Below, in pieces: positions 1 through 8,043 of a DNA stretch of 64,000 bases. Numbering within the stretch: the first letter of the stretch is position 1; each line of letters opens with the position of its first letter. Source of the DNA: Exiguobacterium sp. J17977. GTDB lineage: Bacteria > Bacillota > Bacilli > Exiguobacteriales > Exiguobacteriaceae. The stretch is taken from the NCBI RefSeq assembly GCF_018616375.1, contig NZ_JAEQBB010000001.1, positions 248,001 to 312,000 on the forward strand, in the 5' to 3' direction. The notes under the pieces were generated by a model. It ran no database searches and was not told where the DNA came from. It saw only the letters and a list, made by a program, of their open reading frames with translations. Position numbers and translations under genes: made by a program.

Positions 1-40
1 CGATGGCGCCGCCCCATAAAAATCCGTTTGGAAAACTCAT
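1..40 (-). CDS. 6-phospho-beta-glucosidase (GH1), N-terminus only
   Basis: Only the first 13 codons lie in the window, reading MSFPNGFLWGGAI. This is the characteristic opening of glycoside hydrolase family 1 6-phospho-beta-glucosidases (the FLWGGA strand that starts the barrel). An AAAGGATGG ribosome site precedes the ATG. The gene follows the PTS permease on the same strand after a short gap that contains a small GGAGGG/CCCTCC hairpin at about 64-82. The enzyme would hydrolyse the phosphorylated glucoside delivered by the PTS in the cytoplasm. The family call rests on very few residues, but context supports it strongly. Confidence 0.75.
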   Translation of the reverse strand, partial: MSFPNGFLWGGAI

Positions 41-86
41 TAAATCCATCCTTTCTCAGATAGAGGAGGGACGAGCCCTCCCACAT

Positions 87-1994
87 TTATTCGTTGATGA
101 CAAACAAGGCTTCGCCTGAGCGAACGCTTGCGGCACGGCTCGGAGAAATCACTTTTCGGTTCGTGACGATGACCGGTGTCGTGAGGGCACGGCCAGAGCG
201 TTTGATTGCGTCGAGGTCGAACTCAATCAACAGCTGTCCTTTCTCGACGAACTCGCCTTGCGTGACGTGTGCCTTGAAGTGTTTGCCTTCGAGTTGGACC
301 GTGTCCATACCGATATGGATGAGCACCTCGGCTCCTGTCTCGGTCGTGATGCCGATGGCGTGATGTGTCGGGAAGAGGGCAGACACCGTACCCGAGACAG
401 GAGCGACGAGCTTGCCTTCCGTCGGTTCGATGGCAACGCCTTGACCGAGCGAGCCCGATGAGAAGGCGACGTCCGAGATGTCTTTCAAGTTAACGACGTT
501 CCCCGCGAGCGGGCTAAGGATTTGTTCTTGGCCGACTTTCGTGGCTGATACTTCTTGTGAGACCGGTGTGACTTCTGGTTGTGACGTTGCGGCGACCGCT
601 TTATTGACGCCACCGAACAAGTACGTCAAGACGAAACCGACGACGAAGGCGACGGCCGTCCCGATGAGTGAGCCGTAGAAGCCGGTCGTGATGCCTTCCG
701 GTGAGATGTTCGACGGGTAACCGAAGACGCCGAGACCACCGATGATATAAACTTGCGTGCCCATGACACCCATGATTCCACCACCGACGGCACCACCGAT
801 ACAGCTCATGATGAACGGTTTTTTAAGTGGGAGCGTGACCCCATAAATGGCTGGCTCAGTGACACCGAAAATGCCTGAGATGAAGGCCGGAATCGAGAGC
901 GTTTTGATTTTTTGATTTTTGATTCGGAGGAAGACTGCGAGTACGGCACCGATTTGCGCGAATGAGGCCGCGAAGACGAGTGCGAGTACAGGGTCAGCCC
1001 CGAGTGACGTTAAGTTGTTGATGGCGACCGGGACGAGTCCCCAGTGAAGGCCGAAGATGACGAATACTTGCCAGAGACCACCGAGGAAGATCCCGGCGAT
1101 GAGTGGGCTCAAATTGTAGACAGCGACCGTGGCGCTACCGAGCAACATCCCAGCCCAAGTCGCGATCGGTCCGATCAAGATGAACGTGAGCGGGACGATG
1201 ATGAGCAATGTCAATAACGGAACGATGAACATTTTGATGACGTCCGGGATGACCGTCTTCAAGAACTTCTCAAGCTTCGCTGCGAAGAACGCCGCGACGA
1301 TGATTGGAATGACCGATGTCGAGTATGTCATCAAGATGACCGGCACACCGAGGAACGTGATATGAATCGGTGACTCGAACATCGTGCCGGCGAAGACGGT
1401 GTAGAGCGGATCACCGGCCGTGAGCGTCGACAGCGTCGGATAGACGAGCGCCGCCCCGATGGCCATCCCGATGAATGGACTGCCGCCGAACTTCTTAATG
1501 GCCGTATAGCCGAGGAAGATTGGGAAGAAGTAGAACAGCGAATCGCCGATGGCGTTCAACAGCTGATACGTGCCGGATGTGGCGTCGAGCCAACCGAGGG
1601 CGACGAAGAGGGCGTTGAACCCTTTGATCATCCCGGTCGCGGCCAAGACGCCGAGGACAGGGGTGAAGATGCTAGAGATGATATCGATGAACCGGCTGAA
1701 CAATGATCCTTTCGGGCCTTCCTCTTCTTCAATCGGTGACTGGTTTTGGAAACCGCCGACTTCGACGACCGCTTTATACACGTCCGGGACGTGGTTGCCG
1801 ATGACGACCTGGTATTGACCGCCGCTCTTCATGACGGTGACGACACCGTCCATATTTTTGATGGCTTCCGTGTTGGCCTTGCTTTCGTCTTTTAATTTGA
1901 AGCGCAAACGGGTGATACAGTGGACGACGCTGTTGACGTTCTCTTTGCCGCCGACTTGTTGGATAATGTCGCGTGCGAGCTGTTCATACTTCAT
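87..1994 (-). CDS. bglP: Beta-glucoside PTS permease, EIIBCA
   Basis: 635-residue membrane permease that imports and phosphorylates beta-glucosides. Domains in order: EIIB (about 1-90, with the phospho-accepting Cys26 in VVHCITRLRF), EIIC (about 105-460, hydrophobic, with GVTEPAIYGV), and EIIA (about 490-635, with the active-site His near 560 in LIHIGMDTV). The EIIB sequence and the fused EIIA match the BglP type rather than trehalose permeases, which usually lack EIIA. I chose the ATG at 1994 because AAGGAAGG sits 7 bases upstream; two earlier in-frame ATGs have poorer spacing. The 6-phospho-beta-glucosidase gene follows. The leader has a cre box, RAT element and terminator, so both catabolite repression and antitermination are expected. 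A sucrose substrate is less likely but not excluded. Confidence 0.93.
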   Translation of the reverse strand: MKYEQLARDIIQQVGGKENVNSVVHCITRLRFKLKDESKANTEAIKNMDGVVTVMKSGGQYQVVIGNHVPDVYKAVVEVGGFQNQSPIEEEEGPKGSLFSRFIDIISSIFTPVLGVLAATGMIKGFNALFVALGWLDATSGTYQLLNAIGDSLFYFFPIFLGYTAIKKFGGSPFIGMAIGAALVYPTLSTLTAGDPLYTVFAGTMFESPIHITFLGVPVILMTYSTSVIPIIVAAFFAAKLEKFLKTVIPDVIKMFIVPLLTLLIIVPLTFILIGPIATWAGMLLGSATVAVYNLSPLIAGIFLGGLWQVFVIFGLHWGLVPVAINNLTSLGADPVLALVFAASFAQIGAVLAVFLRIKNQKIKTLSIPAFISGIFGVTEPAIYGVTLPLKKPFIMSCIGGAVGGGIMGVMGTQVYIIGGLGVFGYPSNISPEGITTGFYGSLIGTAVAFVVGFVLTYLFGGVNKAVAATSQPEVTPVSQEVSATKVGQEQILSPLAGNVVNLKDISDVAFSSGSLGQGVAIEPTEGKLVAPVSGTVSALFPTHHAIGITTETGAEVLIHIGMDTVQLEGKHFKAHVTQGEFVEKGQLLIEFDLDAIKRSGRALTTPVIVTNRKVISPSRAASVRSGEALFVINE

Positions 1995-2037
1995 GTCCAT
2001 ACCTTCCTTTTTCATTAGATTTTTGGTTTGCGTCAAA

Positions 2038-2104
2038 TAAAAAACCTGACCCGTGTCAGAGGAGATACGTGAAATCACGTCTACCATCTGACTCGAGTCA
2101 GGTT
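2038..2104 (-). terminator. Conditional leader terminator of bglP
   Basis: On the minus strand a long stem (arms ACCTGACTCGAGTCAGA and TCTGACACGGGTCAGGT, 15 of 17 bases paired, extended inward by GACGTG/CACGT) ends in a run of T. It lies between promoter and bglP start. Its 5' arm overlaps the 3' end of the RAT element, the arrangement used by LicT/BglG-family antiterminators: when the protein binds RAT, this hairpin cannot form. Confidence 0.9.
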
Positions 2105-2128
2105 ATGCCCACTAAAGGTAACATTCCT
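2098..2128 (-). promoter_or_regulatory. RAT site (LicT/BglG-type antiterminator RNA)
   Basis: Minus-strand RNA has AGGAATGTTACC, a short loop, then GTGGGCATAACCTGA. This closely matches the ribonucleic antiterminator consensus of LicT/SacY/BglG proteins (GGATTGTTACTG ... GGCAAAACCT), including the two internal asymmetric bulges. It directly precedes and overlaps the leader terminator. The cognate antiterminator protein is not in this window. Confidence 0.87.
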
Positions 2129-2164
2129 GCGCAGGAGACCGTTCAGTTGTTATTTGATACTTGA

Positions 2165-2194
2165 AATGTAGCACGTGCCAAAACAAAATGTCAA
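2165..2194 (-). promoter_or_regulatory. Sigma-A promoter of bglP
   Basis: Minus strand TTGACA, 18-base spacer, TACATT, with a start expected near 2158, upstream of the RAT leader. The -35 hexamer is perfect. Confidence 0.8.
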
Positions 2195-2202
2195 CGCTTA
2201 CA
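2189..2202 (-). promoter_or_regulatory. cre box (CcpA operator)
   Basis: TGTAAGCGTTGACA fits the catabolite-responsive element consensus TGWAANCGNTNWCA at every position and overlaps the -35 hexamer. CcpA binding here should block transcription of the glucoside operon when preferred sugars are present. Confidence 0.88.
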
Positions 2203-2337
2203 TTTAGGAATTTTCAGATTTCTTCAATCTGTCACAAGTGAGATTTTTTACTTCTATAGATGGGAATCATTTTGAATTGAAACCAACGTAGGGAAGGATT
2301 CGTACATACATTAACACTAACTAAAGGAGCTTTGACC

Positions 2338-2793
2338 ATGAGACGTGAACAACATATCCGCCGCCTCGTCGATTACGCACGGCAAGGAAATGCAAAGACA
2401 TTCATCATTGGGGCCGCTTCGGCCATCATCACGGGAACGCTCGTCCAGTACGTGTCTCAATACGAATTCGTCGTTCTCGGTATCGGATTTCTAGGCGTCA
2501 TTCCGTTGGCCATTCGCGAATGGAAACTCGGCACGATTCGAGCCTCGTTCAACGACAATGCGACGTATCAGCGGCTCGTCCGGTTGCCGTTTTGGCTGAC
2601 GTTAGGCGGATTGATTATGCTGTACGCGCTTCTCGGCTGGTACGATTCCGGCTCGCCGGGTCCGTCCTTTTTTATCTTGTTCGCAGTGCTCTGCATGGGG
2701 ATGTTCGGTCTCCAGCGCGCCTTCGACCGGGTCATCTTGAAACTCGAGCCGGACTATATCACCGACCGCGAGCTCCATCGTGAGTTGAAATGA
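2338..2793 (+). CDS. Small multi-pass membrane protein, unknown
   Basis: 151 residues with about four hydrophobic segments (roughly 21-38, 43-60, 82-101 and 108-126) and charged ends. I recognise no family. The ATG at 2338 is preceded by AAAGGAGC at a good distance; an in-frame TTG two codons earlier is an alternative. It stands alone: divergent from the bgl operon and convergent with the NeuD-like gene, from which it is separated by a bidirectional terminator. Confidence 0.75.
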   Translation: MRREQHIRRLVDYARQGNAKTFIIGAASAIITGTLVQYVSQYEFVVLGIGFLGVIPLAIREWKLGTIRASFNDNATYQRLVRLPFWLTLGGLIMLYALLGWYDSGSPGPSFFILFAVLCMGMFGLQRAFDRVILKLEPDYITDRELHRELK

Positions 2794-2796
2794 AAA

Positions 2797-2832
2797 AACG
2801 AGGTCACCCGGCGCGGGGTGGCCTCGTTTTTG
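2797..2832. terminator. Bidirectional terminator
   Basis: AACGAGGTCACCC and GGGGTGGCCTCGTT form a stem with A-run on one side and T-run on the other. It serves the small membrane protein gene on the plus strand and the NeuD-like gene on the minus strand. Confidence 0.85.
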
Positions 2833-2833
2833 C

Positions 2834-3481
2834 TTAAAGATAGCGTTCGTTCATGACCCGGCCTCGAATCGGTTTGGCCGGTGACCCGTAGGCGACGACG
2901 TGATTCGGGATGTCCTTGACGACCGTGGCCCCGGCGCCGATGACCGTGTCGTGCCCGATGTGGACGTTGTGGATGACCGTTGCGCTCATGCCGATGAACG
3001 TCCGGGTGCCGACATGGACGTTGCCACCGAGATGGGCGCCCGGGGCGACCGAGGCGAACGGTTCGAGCACACAGTCGTGATCGACCGATGTCATCGTGTT
3101 GACGATGCTGTGCGGGCCGATGACGGCGTTCGGATTGATGACGCTACCGGCCATGACGGCCGTCCCTTCACCTAGGGTGACGTTCTTGCCGATGACGGCG
3201 CTCGGGTGGATGGCGTTGATGAACTCGAAGTCCGAGTTGTTCTGTAAGATTTTCTCGGCTATCTGCTCACGATTATGATTCACTCCGACTCCGATAATCC
3301 CCTTGTTTGCCACAAGCTTAGAATCAATCAATCCTAACACCGGATATCCGGCGATGAACTTGCCTAGCATACTGGGGCTGTCATCATAAATTCCTGCAAT
3401 CCGATAGACACCCATCAATTCGAGAATATCGATAAGCACTTGTGCATGACCGCCCGCACCAAATATCACAATCCATTCCAT
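2834..3481 (-). CDS. NeuD/PglD-family sugar O- or N-acyltransferase
   Basis: 215 residues. The N-terminus (IVIFGAGGHAQVLIDIL) is the nucleotide-sugar-binding Rossmann-like lobe of the NeuD/PglD family. From about 95 onward the sequence falls into left-handed beta-helix hexapeptide repeats (IGKNVTLGEG, VIGPHSIVN, IGHDTVIGAG), with an expected catalytic His in VDHDC. The family acetylates UDP- or dTDP-amino sugars, or sialic acid. The RBS is AAAGGGGTG. It faces the polysaccharide locus divergently, and that locus encodes a DegT aminotransferase, so N-acylation of a 4-amino sugar is a reasonable but unproven role. Confidence 0.85.
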   Translation of the reverse strand: MEWIVIFGAGGHAQVLIDILELMGVYRIAGIYDDSPSMLGKFIAGYPVLGLIDSKLVANKGIIGVGVNHNREQIAEKILQNNSDFEFINAIHPSAVIGKNVTLGEGTAVMAGSVINPNAVIGPHSIVNTMTSVDHDCVLEPFASVAPGAHLGGNVHVGTRTFIGMSATVIHNVHIGHDTVIGAGATVVKDIPNHVVAYGSPAKPIRGRVMNERYL

Positions 3482-3679
3482 AATTGGTCACCCCTTTTGC
3501 CGAAAACTGTCGAAAATATGGTTCTGTACGTTAGTTATTTCCGATTCGCCATATTTAAAACAAAATCAGAAAGAAGTTACGAGCATAGTTTGATGTCAAA
3601 GCATATTCCTCATAAGTGTCCCATGCAGGTATGGCGAGGCAGACGATAAATAAATAACATTATATGAAAGGTTTGGATT

Positions 3680-3730
3680 GCAAAAGCATTATCCGGATTT
3701 CCGTTTTGTTGTTTTTCGGACGGGCTAATT
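3680..3730 (+). promoter_or_regulatory. Possible shared upstream element, copy D
   Basis: In the 285-base gap between the NeuD-like and aldolase-like genes, CAAAAGCATTATCC is followed by GTTTTG, 13 bases and GGGCTAA. The first part resembles the element before the GT2 gene at 5686. The second part resembles a sigma-B-type promoter (GTTT ... GGGTAT). Weak and by eye only. The rest of this gap shows nothing convincing. Confidence 0.3.
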
Positions 3731-3766
3731 CCCTAAAGTAATCAATTGATGAGAGGAGTGCTCGCC

Positions 3767-4612
3767 ATGTCTTTAAAACTGATGTATATCACGAATGAAC
3801 CGAACATTGCCCTGCTCGCTGAACAGAACGGGGTCGATTGGGTGTTCGTCGACTTAGAACTAAACGGAAAAGAAGAACGCCAAGGTCATCTCGATACGGT
3901 CATTTCACGCCATGCCATCCGTGACGTGAGCCGCCTGCGTGCGGTGTTGAAACATGCCGAGCTGCTCGTCCGCGTCAATCCGATTTTCCAAGGTTCACGT
4001 TATGAGATTAATGAAGTCATCAATCGCGGGGCCGATGTCGTCATGCTTCCTTACTATAAGACGGCCGCCGAAGTGGCGGCGTTTATCGATTTCGTCGACA
4101 AACGGGCCGAAGTCTGTCTGCTATGTGAAACGAAAGAGGCTATCGCCTGTATGCCGGACGTGCTCAAACTATCGGGCATCGACTACGTCCATATCGGATT
4201 GAACGACCTGCATCTCAGTTACGGGCAGAGCTTCCTGTTCGAACCACTCGCCGATGGTACGGTCGAAGCGGTGACACATCAACTCCAAGCGGCCGGAATC
4301 CCGTTCGGTTTTGGCGGCGTCGCTCGAATCGGAGAAGGTAAGCTTCCGGCTGAAAAAGTGCTCGGGGAGCATGTCCGACTCGGTTCGTCACTCGCGATTT
4401 TATCGCGCAGTTTTTGTAATATCGGATCGGTCGGGAAATTTGATGCGAAACAGGCACAACTATTCCAAGAAGGGGTATGGAGAATTAGAGCGTACGAGCA
4501 ACAGCTCGAACACGCGACACCGGAGTGGTTGGAATTGAATCGGTTGAGTCTCGTCTCGACCGTCGATGCCATCACGGCGGAAATCCAAAATCGGAAAGGA
4601 ATCTTGTCATGA
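3767..4612 (+). CDS. HpcH/HpaI aldolase-citrate lyase family protein
   Basis: 281 residues with the TIM-barrel pattern of the HpcH/HpaI family. The conserved Arg is in LLVRVNPIF, the metal-ligand Glu in LLCETKEA and the metal-ligand Asp in HIGLNDLHLS. The usual DGEH motif that supplies the catalytic His reads DLELNG here, so the chemistry may differ from HpaI; a His occurs shortly after in RQGHLDTVISRH. The start at 3767 follows GAGAGGAGTG. The stop overlaps the ATG of the dehydrogenase (ATGA), so the two are translationally coupled. Substrates are unknown. A joint role making a hydroxyacid for the polysaccharide is only inference. Confidence 0.82.
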   Translation: MSLKLMYITNEPNIALLAEQNGVDWVFVDLELNGKEERQGHLDTVISRHAIRDVSRLRAVLKHAELLVRVNPIFQGSRYEINEVINRGADVVMLPYYKTAAEVAAFIDFVDKRAEVCLLCETKEAIACMPDVLKLSGIDYVHIGLNDLHLSYGQSFLFEPLADGTVEAVTHQLQAAGIPFGFGGVARIGEGKLPAEKVLGEHVRLGSSLAILSRSFCNIGSVGKFDAKQAQLFQEGVWRIRAYEQQLEHATPEWLELNRLSLVSTVDAITAEIQNRKGILS

Positions 4613-5514
4613 ATTTGCTATCGACAGGAGTGCGGTTGACTCCTGAACAACTCGCGACACTCGAACGACTTGGCTATACGGTGACGATGCTTCGGGAAGA
4701 GGCGGACGTGTCGGACATCGATGTCTCACAGGTCGAGGGTTTGATTTGTAACAATGTGTTCCAATATCGCCAATGTGCGGATTTCAAACGGCTGCGGTTC
4801 GTTCAAGCGATCAGCGCAGGACTCGACCGTTTGCCGCTCGACGAACTCGAGGAACGAGACATCCGTATCTACAACGCCGGCGACACGTACGCCGTACCGA
4901 TGGCCGAATGGGTCGTTTGGCAGTTGCTCGATTTCATGAAGCACGGGGCCGCGTTTCGGGAGAAACAGGCGAACCGGCATTGGGAAAAGGAACGGCGCTT
5001 GCGTGAGCTGACCGGGAAGACCGTGGCGCTACTTGGTCTTGGCCATGTTGGGGAAGCGATTGCGACACGGCTCCGGGCGTTCGATATGACCCTCATCGGC
5101 GTCGGGCATCGGGAGAAGCACGTGCCGTTCGTCGACCGTTACGTGTTGATGGATGAGCTGCACGACGTTTTGGCGGAGAGTGACGTCATCGTCATCGCCT
5201 TACCGCTCACCGACGATACGTATCATGTCATCGACGCGGAAGCGATTGCGTCCATGAAAGAGGATGCCGTCCTGTTGAACGTCGCGCGCGGGTCGATTAT
5301 CGACGAGTCGGCGCTCATCGCGGCGCTCGAGGAAGGCAAGTTCTTCGGGGTCGCCTTGGACGTCTTCGAGACCGAGCCGCTCCCGTCGGATCATGCGCTC
5401 TATAACTTCGAATGGGTGACGCTCACCCCGCACAATTCGTACGTGTCGGACCGGGTGAACGAGCGGCTGTTCGAGAACATAATCCGAAACTTGCGGCAAG
5501 AACAACTTCACTGA
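4609..5514 (+). CDS. D-isomer-specific 2-hydroxyacid dehydrogenase
   Basis: 301 residues. An N-terminal substrate lobe is followed by the NAD-binding domain with GLGHVGEAIATRL and the signature VLLNVARGSIIDESALIAAL, which contains the substrate-binding Arg. The catalytic Glu is expected near FETEPL and the His in TPHNSYVS. It would interconvert a 2-keto acid and a D-2-hydroxy acid with NAD(P)H in the cytoplasm. The ATG lies inside the stop of the aldolase-like gene and GGAAAGGA precedes it. Family resemblance is to phosphoglycerate dehydrogenase-like proteins, but it is too short and lacks an ACT domain, so it is probably not SerA. Confidence 0.88.
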   Translation: MNLLSTGVRLTPEQLATLERLGYTVTMLREEADVSDIDVSQVEGLICNNVFQYRQCADFKRLRFVQAISAGLDRLPLDELEERDIRIYNAGDTYAVPMAEWVVWQLLDFMKHGAAFREKQANRHWEKERRLRELTGKTVALLGLGHVGEAIATRLRAFDMTLIGVGHREKHVPFVDRYVLMDELHDVLAESDVIVIALPLTDDTYHVIDAEAIASMKEDAVLLNVARGSIIDESALIAALEEGKFFGVALDVFETEPLPSDHALYNFEWVTLTPHNSYVSDRVNERLFENIIRNLRQEQLH

Positions 5515-5521
5515 CATGCGA

Positions 5522-5546
5522 AGCTGACCAAAGGTCGGCTTTTTTC
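5522..5546 (+). terminator. Rho-independent terminator
   Basis: AGCTGACC, loop AAA, GGTCGGCT followed by six T. It closes the aldolase/dehydrogenase pair, so the following glycosyltransferases need their own promoter. Confidence 0.88.
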
Positions 5547-5562
5547 ATTTTTTATACTTCAC

Positions 5563-5613
5563 GAAAAGATTATCCACGACTCATTCTGTTTGTCAGTTAC
5601 CAGAAAGGGCTTA
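5563..5613 (+). promoter_or_regulatory. Possible shared upstream element, copy A
   Basis: GAAAAGATTATCCACGACTC begins a stretch resembling those before the wzz-like and capE genes. It is followed by GTTTGT, 13 bases and GGGCTT, similar to a sigma-B promoter. It lies between a terminator and the GT2 gene, where a promoter is required. By-eye match only. Confidence 0.35.
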
Positions 5614-5685
5614 CGGGAACAACGAGGATAGAATCATAGCCTTCCACTCACATCATGAAACGACAACCTAGAAGGAGTGACCCAC

Positions 5686-6738
5686 ATGCCAAGTCTTACC
5701 CCGCTCGTCAGTTTGGTTGTGCCCATCTATAACACAAGCGTCTACTTGAGACAGTGTCTGGATAGCCTTATTCACCAAACGTATCCACACCTCGACATTA
5801 TTTGTATCGATGATGGCAGTACGGATCGTAGTCTTGAAATCGCCTTGAGCTACGACAAAGACCCACGTGTACGTGTCATCAGTCAGACGAATCGTGGATG
5901 CTCCTCTTGCCGTAATCGTGGCCTACAATTGGCATCGGGCGAGTACATCATGTTCATCGACAGTGACGATTGGCTCGATTTAGATGCGATTCGATTAATG
6001 GTCGAGCACGCGGAAGCTGAACGTGCCGACGCGGTCATGGGGACGTACGTCCGCGAATACACAGACCGTTCCCTCCCTAAACGAATCTTTGAAGCGGATT
6101 ATTTGTCGTATGACGCAGTGCAGACGAGACGCTATGTTCACCGCCGTTTATTCGGACTCGTCGGTGACGAGCTCGCGCACCCGGAAACGGTAGATGCGCT
6201 CAATTCAAATTGCATCACACTCTATCACCGGGACCTCATCAAACATTTGTCATTCGGCGGTCCATACGGGACATTCATCGATTTATATTTTCAAATCCAA
6301 GCGTTGGAGCATTGCCAGCGATTCATTTACATCGACTATCCGGTCTATCATTACCGAAAAACCAATGCCGCATCGGAGACGAGTGTGTATAACAAAAACC
6401 TCATCTCCTCGCGCCTGCAGTTCTTTCATATTTTGATGCGCTACATCGAGACGCATCAGCTCGGAGAGGAGTACAATCACGCCCTCTATAATCGAATCGC
6501 CCTCAGCATGATTGGCATCGGCTTGAACGAGCTCGCGGCACCGAAGTCACTCTTCGCCCAGGCCGAGTCGCTGAAACAAGTGCTCCGGCAAGAAGAGTAT
6601 AAGCGCGCCTATTCGCAGATGGACATGCATCATTTCGATGTGAAATGGCGGACGTTCTTCCAGCTTTGTAAACACGAACAGACCGTGCCGCTCGTCTTGA
6701 TGTTGCGTGGCGTCGATTATCTTCGGAAACGTGTATGA
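5686..6738 (+). CDS. Family 2 glycosyltransferase
   Basis: 350 residues. The GT-A fold opens with SLVVPIYNTSVYLRQCLDSL, then CIDDGSTD and the metal-binding FIDSDDW, all typical of GT2 enzymes that transfer a sugar from a nucleotide donor to a lipid-linked acceptor on the inner membrane face. There are no clear membrane spans. The start at 5686 has AAGGAGTG 6 bases upstream. It is followed after 13 bases by a GT4 gene. The donor and acceptor cannot be told from sequence. Confidence 0.9.
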   Translation: MPSLTPLVSLVVPIYNTSVYLRQCLDSLIHQTYPHLDIICIDDGSTDRSLEIALSYDKDPRVRVISQTNRGCSSCRNRGLQLASGEYIMFIDSDDWLDLDAIRLMVEHAEAERADAVMGTYVREYTDRSLPKRIFEADYLSYDAVQTRRYVHRRLFGLVGDELAHPETVDALNSNCITLYHRDLIKHLSFGGPYGTFIDLYFQIQALEHCQRFIYIDYPVYHYRKTNAASETSVYNKNLISSRLQFFHILMRYIETHQLGEEYNHALYNRIALSMIGIGLNELAAPKSLFAQAESLKQVLRQEEYKRAYSQMDMHHFDVKWRTFFQLCKHEQTVPLVLMLRGVDYLRKRV

Positions 6739-6751
6739 GGAGGGAAGAACG

Positions 6752-7909
6752 ATGAAACGAGTGCTCATGGTCGCCTCGGTCGTCTCAATGATTGAGAGCT
6801 TCAACCGCGACAATATCCGTATGCTTCAAGAGATGGGCTATCAAGTCGACGTCGCCACGAACTTCGAGTGGGGTAGCATGTATTCGCCTGAGAAGATTGC
6901 CCGCATCAAGCAGGACCTAGAGGCGAATGGCGTCACGCTGTTCCAAATCGATTTCGAGCGTGACATCAAGCGGATGAACAGCCACGTCCGTGCCTATCAA
7001 CAATTGAAAGCCGTCATGACGGCAAACCGCTATCACTTCGTCCACTGTCACTCGCCAATCGGCGGGGTCGTCGGTCGGCTCGTCGCCCGCCAGACGCACA
7101 CGCCGTGCATGTATACGGCGCACGGCTTCCATTTCTTCAAAGGCAGCCCGTCGCTCAATTGGATGCTGTATTATCCGGTCGAGCGGACGCTCGCCCGAAT
7201 GACCGATACGATTGTCACCATCAACGAGGAAGATTTCTCGCGGGCGCAGACGTTCAAGACGTCACACACGTTTCGCATCCCCGGCATCGGCGTCGACACG
7301 AAACGGATCGAGGCGGTCACAATCGACCGTCCGCTGAAACGTCGTGGACTCGGCATCGACAGTGACACCGATTTCGTCTTGTTGTCGGTCGGCGAGTTGA
7401 ATGAGAATAAGAACCACGAAACGATTATCCGCGCCATCGCCTCGCTCAAAGAACCGACGCTCCGCTATTTGATTGCCGGGACGGGTGACAACAAGGACCA
7501 CCTCGAGCGGCTCATCCAGGAGCTCGGGCTCGAGCGGCAAGTGACCTTGCTCGGTTTCCGCGATGACGTCATCGAAGTGATGAAGGCGGCGGACTGCTTC
7601 GTCTTCCCGTCGAAACGGGAAGGGCTCGGCATGGCCGCGCTCGAGGCGATGGCGGCCGGACTCCCGCTCATCACGTCGAACGTGCACGGCATCAACGACT
7701 ATTCGATCGACGGTGTGACCGGCTACAAATGTTCGCCGGAAGACATGGCCGGATTCGCCCAGGCCATCCGGACGATGCAGCTCGATTTCGACTTGTCTCA
7801 CCAGATGGGGCTCCATAACAGCGAGTCGGTCAAGGCGTTCGACGTCGACCGCTCGAAGACGGAGATGCGACGCATCTATTCTCAATTCCTTCAAGATAAG
7901 CCGACGTGA
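6752..7909 (+). CDS. Family 4 glycosyltransferase (EpsD-like)
   Basis: 385 residues with a GT-B fold. The N-terminal lobe includes HFVHCHSPIGGVVGRLVAR and YTAHGFHFFKG. The C-terminal donor lobe has GELNENKNHET, GFRDDV and the EX7E-type signature FPSKREGLGMAALEAMAAG. The N-terminal sequence is reminiscent of Bacillus EpsD-type transferases of exopolysaccharide operons. GGAGGGAAG precedes the ATG. Base composition is very GC-rich (one sampled 60-base line at 7501 counts 40 G+C), unlike the wzz-wzx block that follows. Confidence 0.9.
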   Translation: MKRVLMVASVVSMIESFNRDNIRMLQEMGYQVDVATNFEWGSMYSPEKIARIKQDLEANGVTLFQIDFERDIKRMNSHVRAYQQLKAVMTANRYHFVHCHSPIGGVVGRLVARQTHTPCMYTAHGFHFFKGSPSLNWMLYYPVERTLARMTDTIVTINEEDFSRAQTFKTSHTFRIPGIGVDTKRIEAVTIDRPLKRRGLGIDSDTDFVLLSVGELNENKNHETIIRAIASLKEPTLRYLIAGTGDNKDHLERLIQELGLERQVTLLGFRDDVIEVMKAADCFVFPSKREGLGMAALEAMAAGLPLITSNVHGINDYSIDGVTGYKCSPEDMAGFAQAIRTMQLDFDLSHQMGLHNSESVKAFDVDRSKTEMRRIYSQFLQDKPT

Positions 7910-7917
7910 TAGTTCAT

Positions 7918-7965
7918 GAAAAGATGGTAGACATTTCTTTTCGATTTGCAGAGAACGTCGGGTAA
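7918..7965 (+). promoter_or_regulatory. Shared upstream element, copy B (before wzz-like gene)
   Basis: GAAAAGATGGTAGACATTTC at 7918 and GTCGGGTAA at 7957-7965. ACATTTCTTT and GTCGGGTAA are separated by exactly 16 bases here and before capE (copy C). The gap 7910-8043 must hold the promoter of the wzz operon. The function of the element is not known; a common regulator or promoter class is inferred. Confidence 0.5.
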
Positions 7966-8043
7966 GAAGTAAAGACATAGAACGATCTCATCATCTCGAT
8001 TAGATTATGGTATAGGCAACTTTGTCTGAAGGAGGGCTTACGT

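Noticed and set aside
2038-2128. bglP leader considered as a T-box or metabolite riboswitch
   Set aside because: No T-box sequence or specifier loop; the RAT match and overlap with the terminator explain the structure.
7262-7978. 238-codon open frame on the minus strand
   Set aside because: Antisense to the donor-binding half of the GT4 gene; no start signals.
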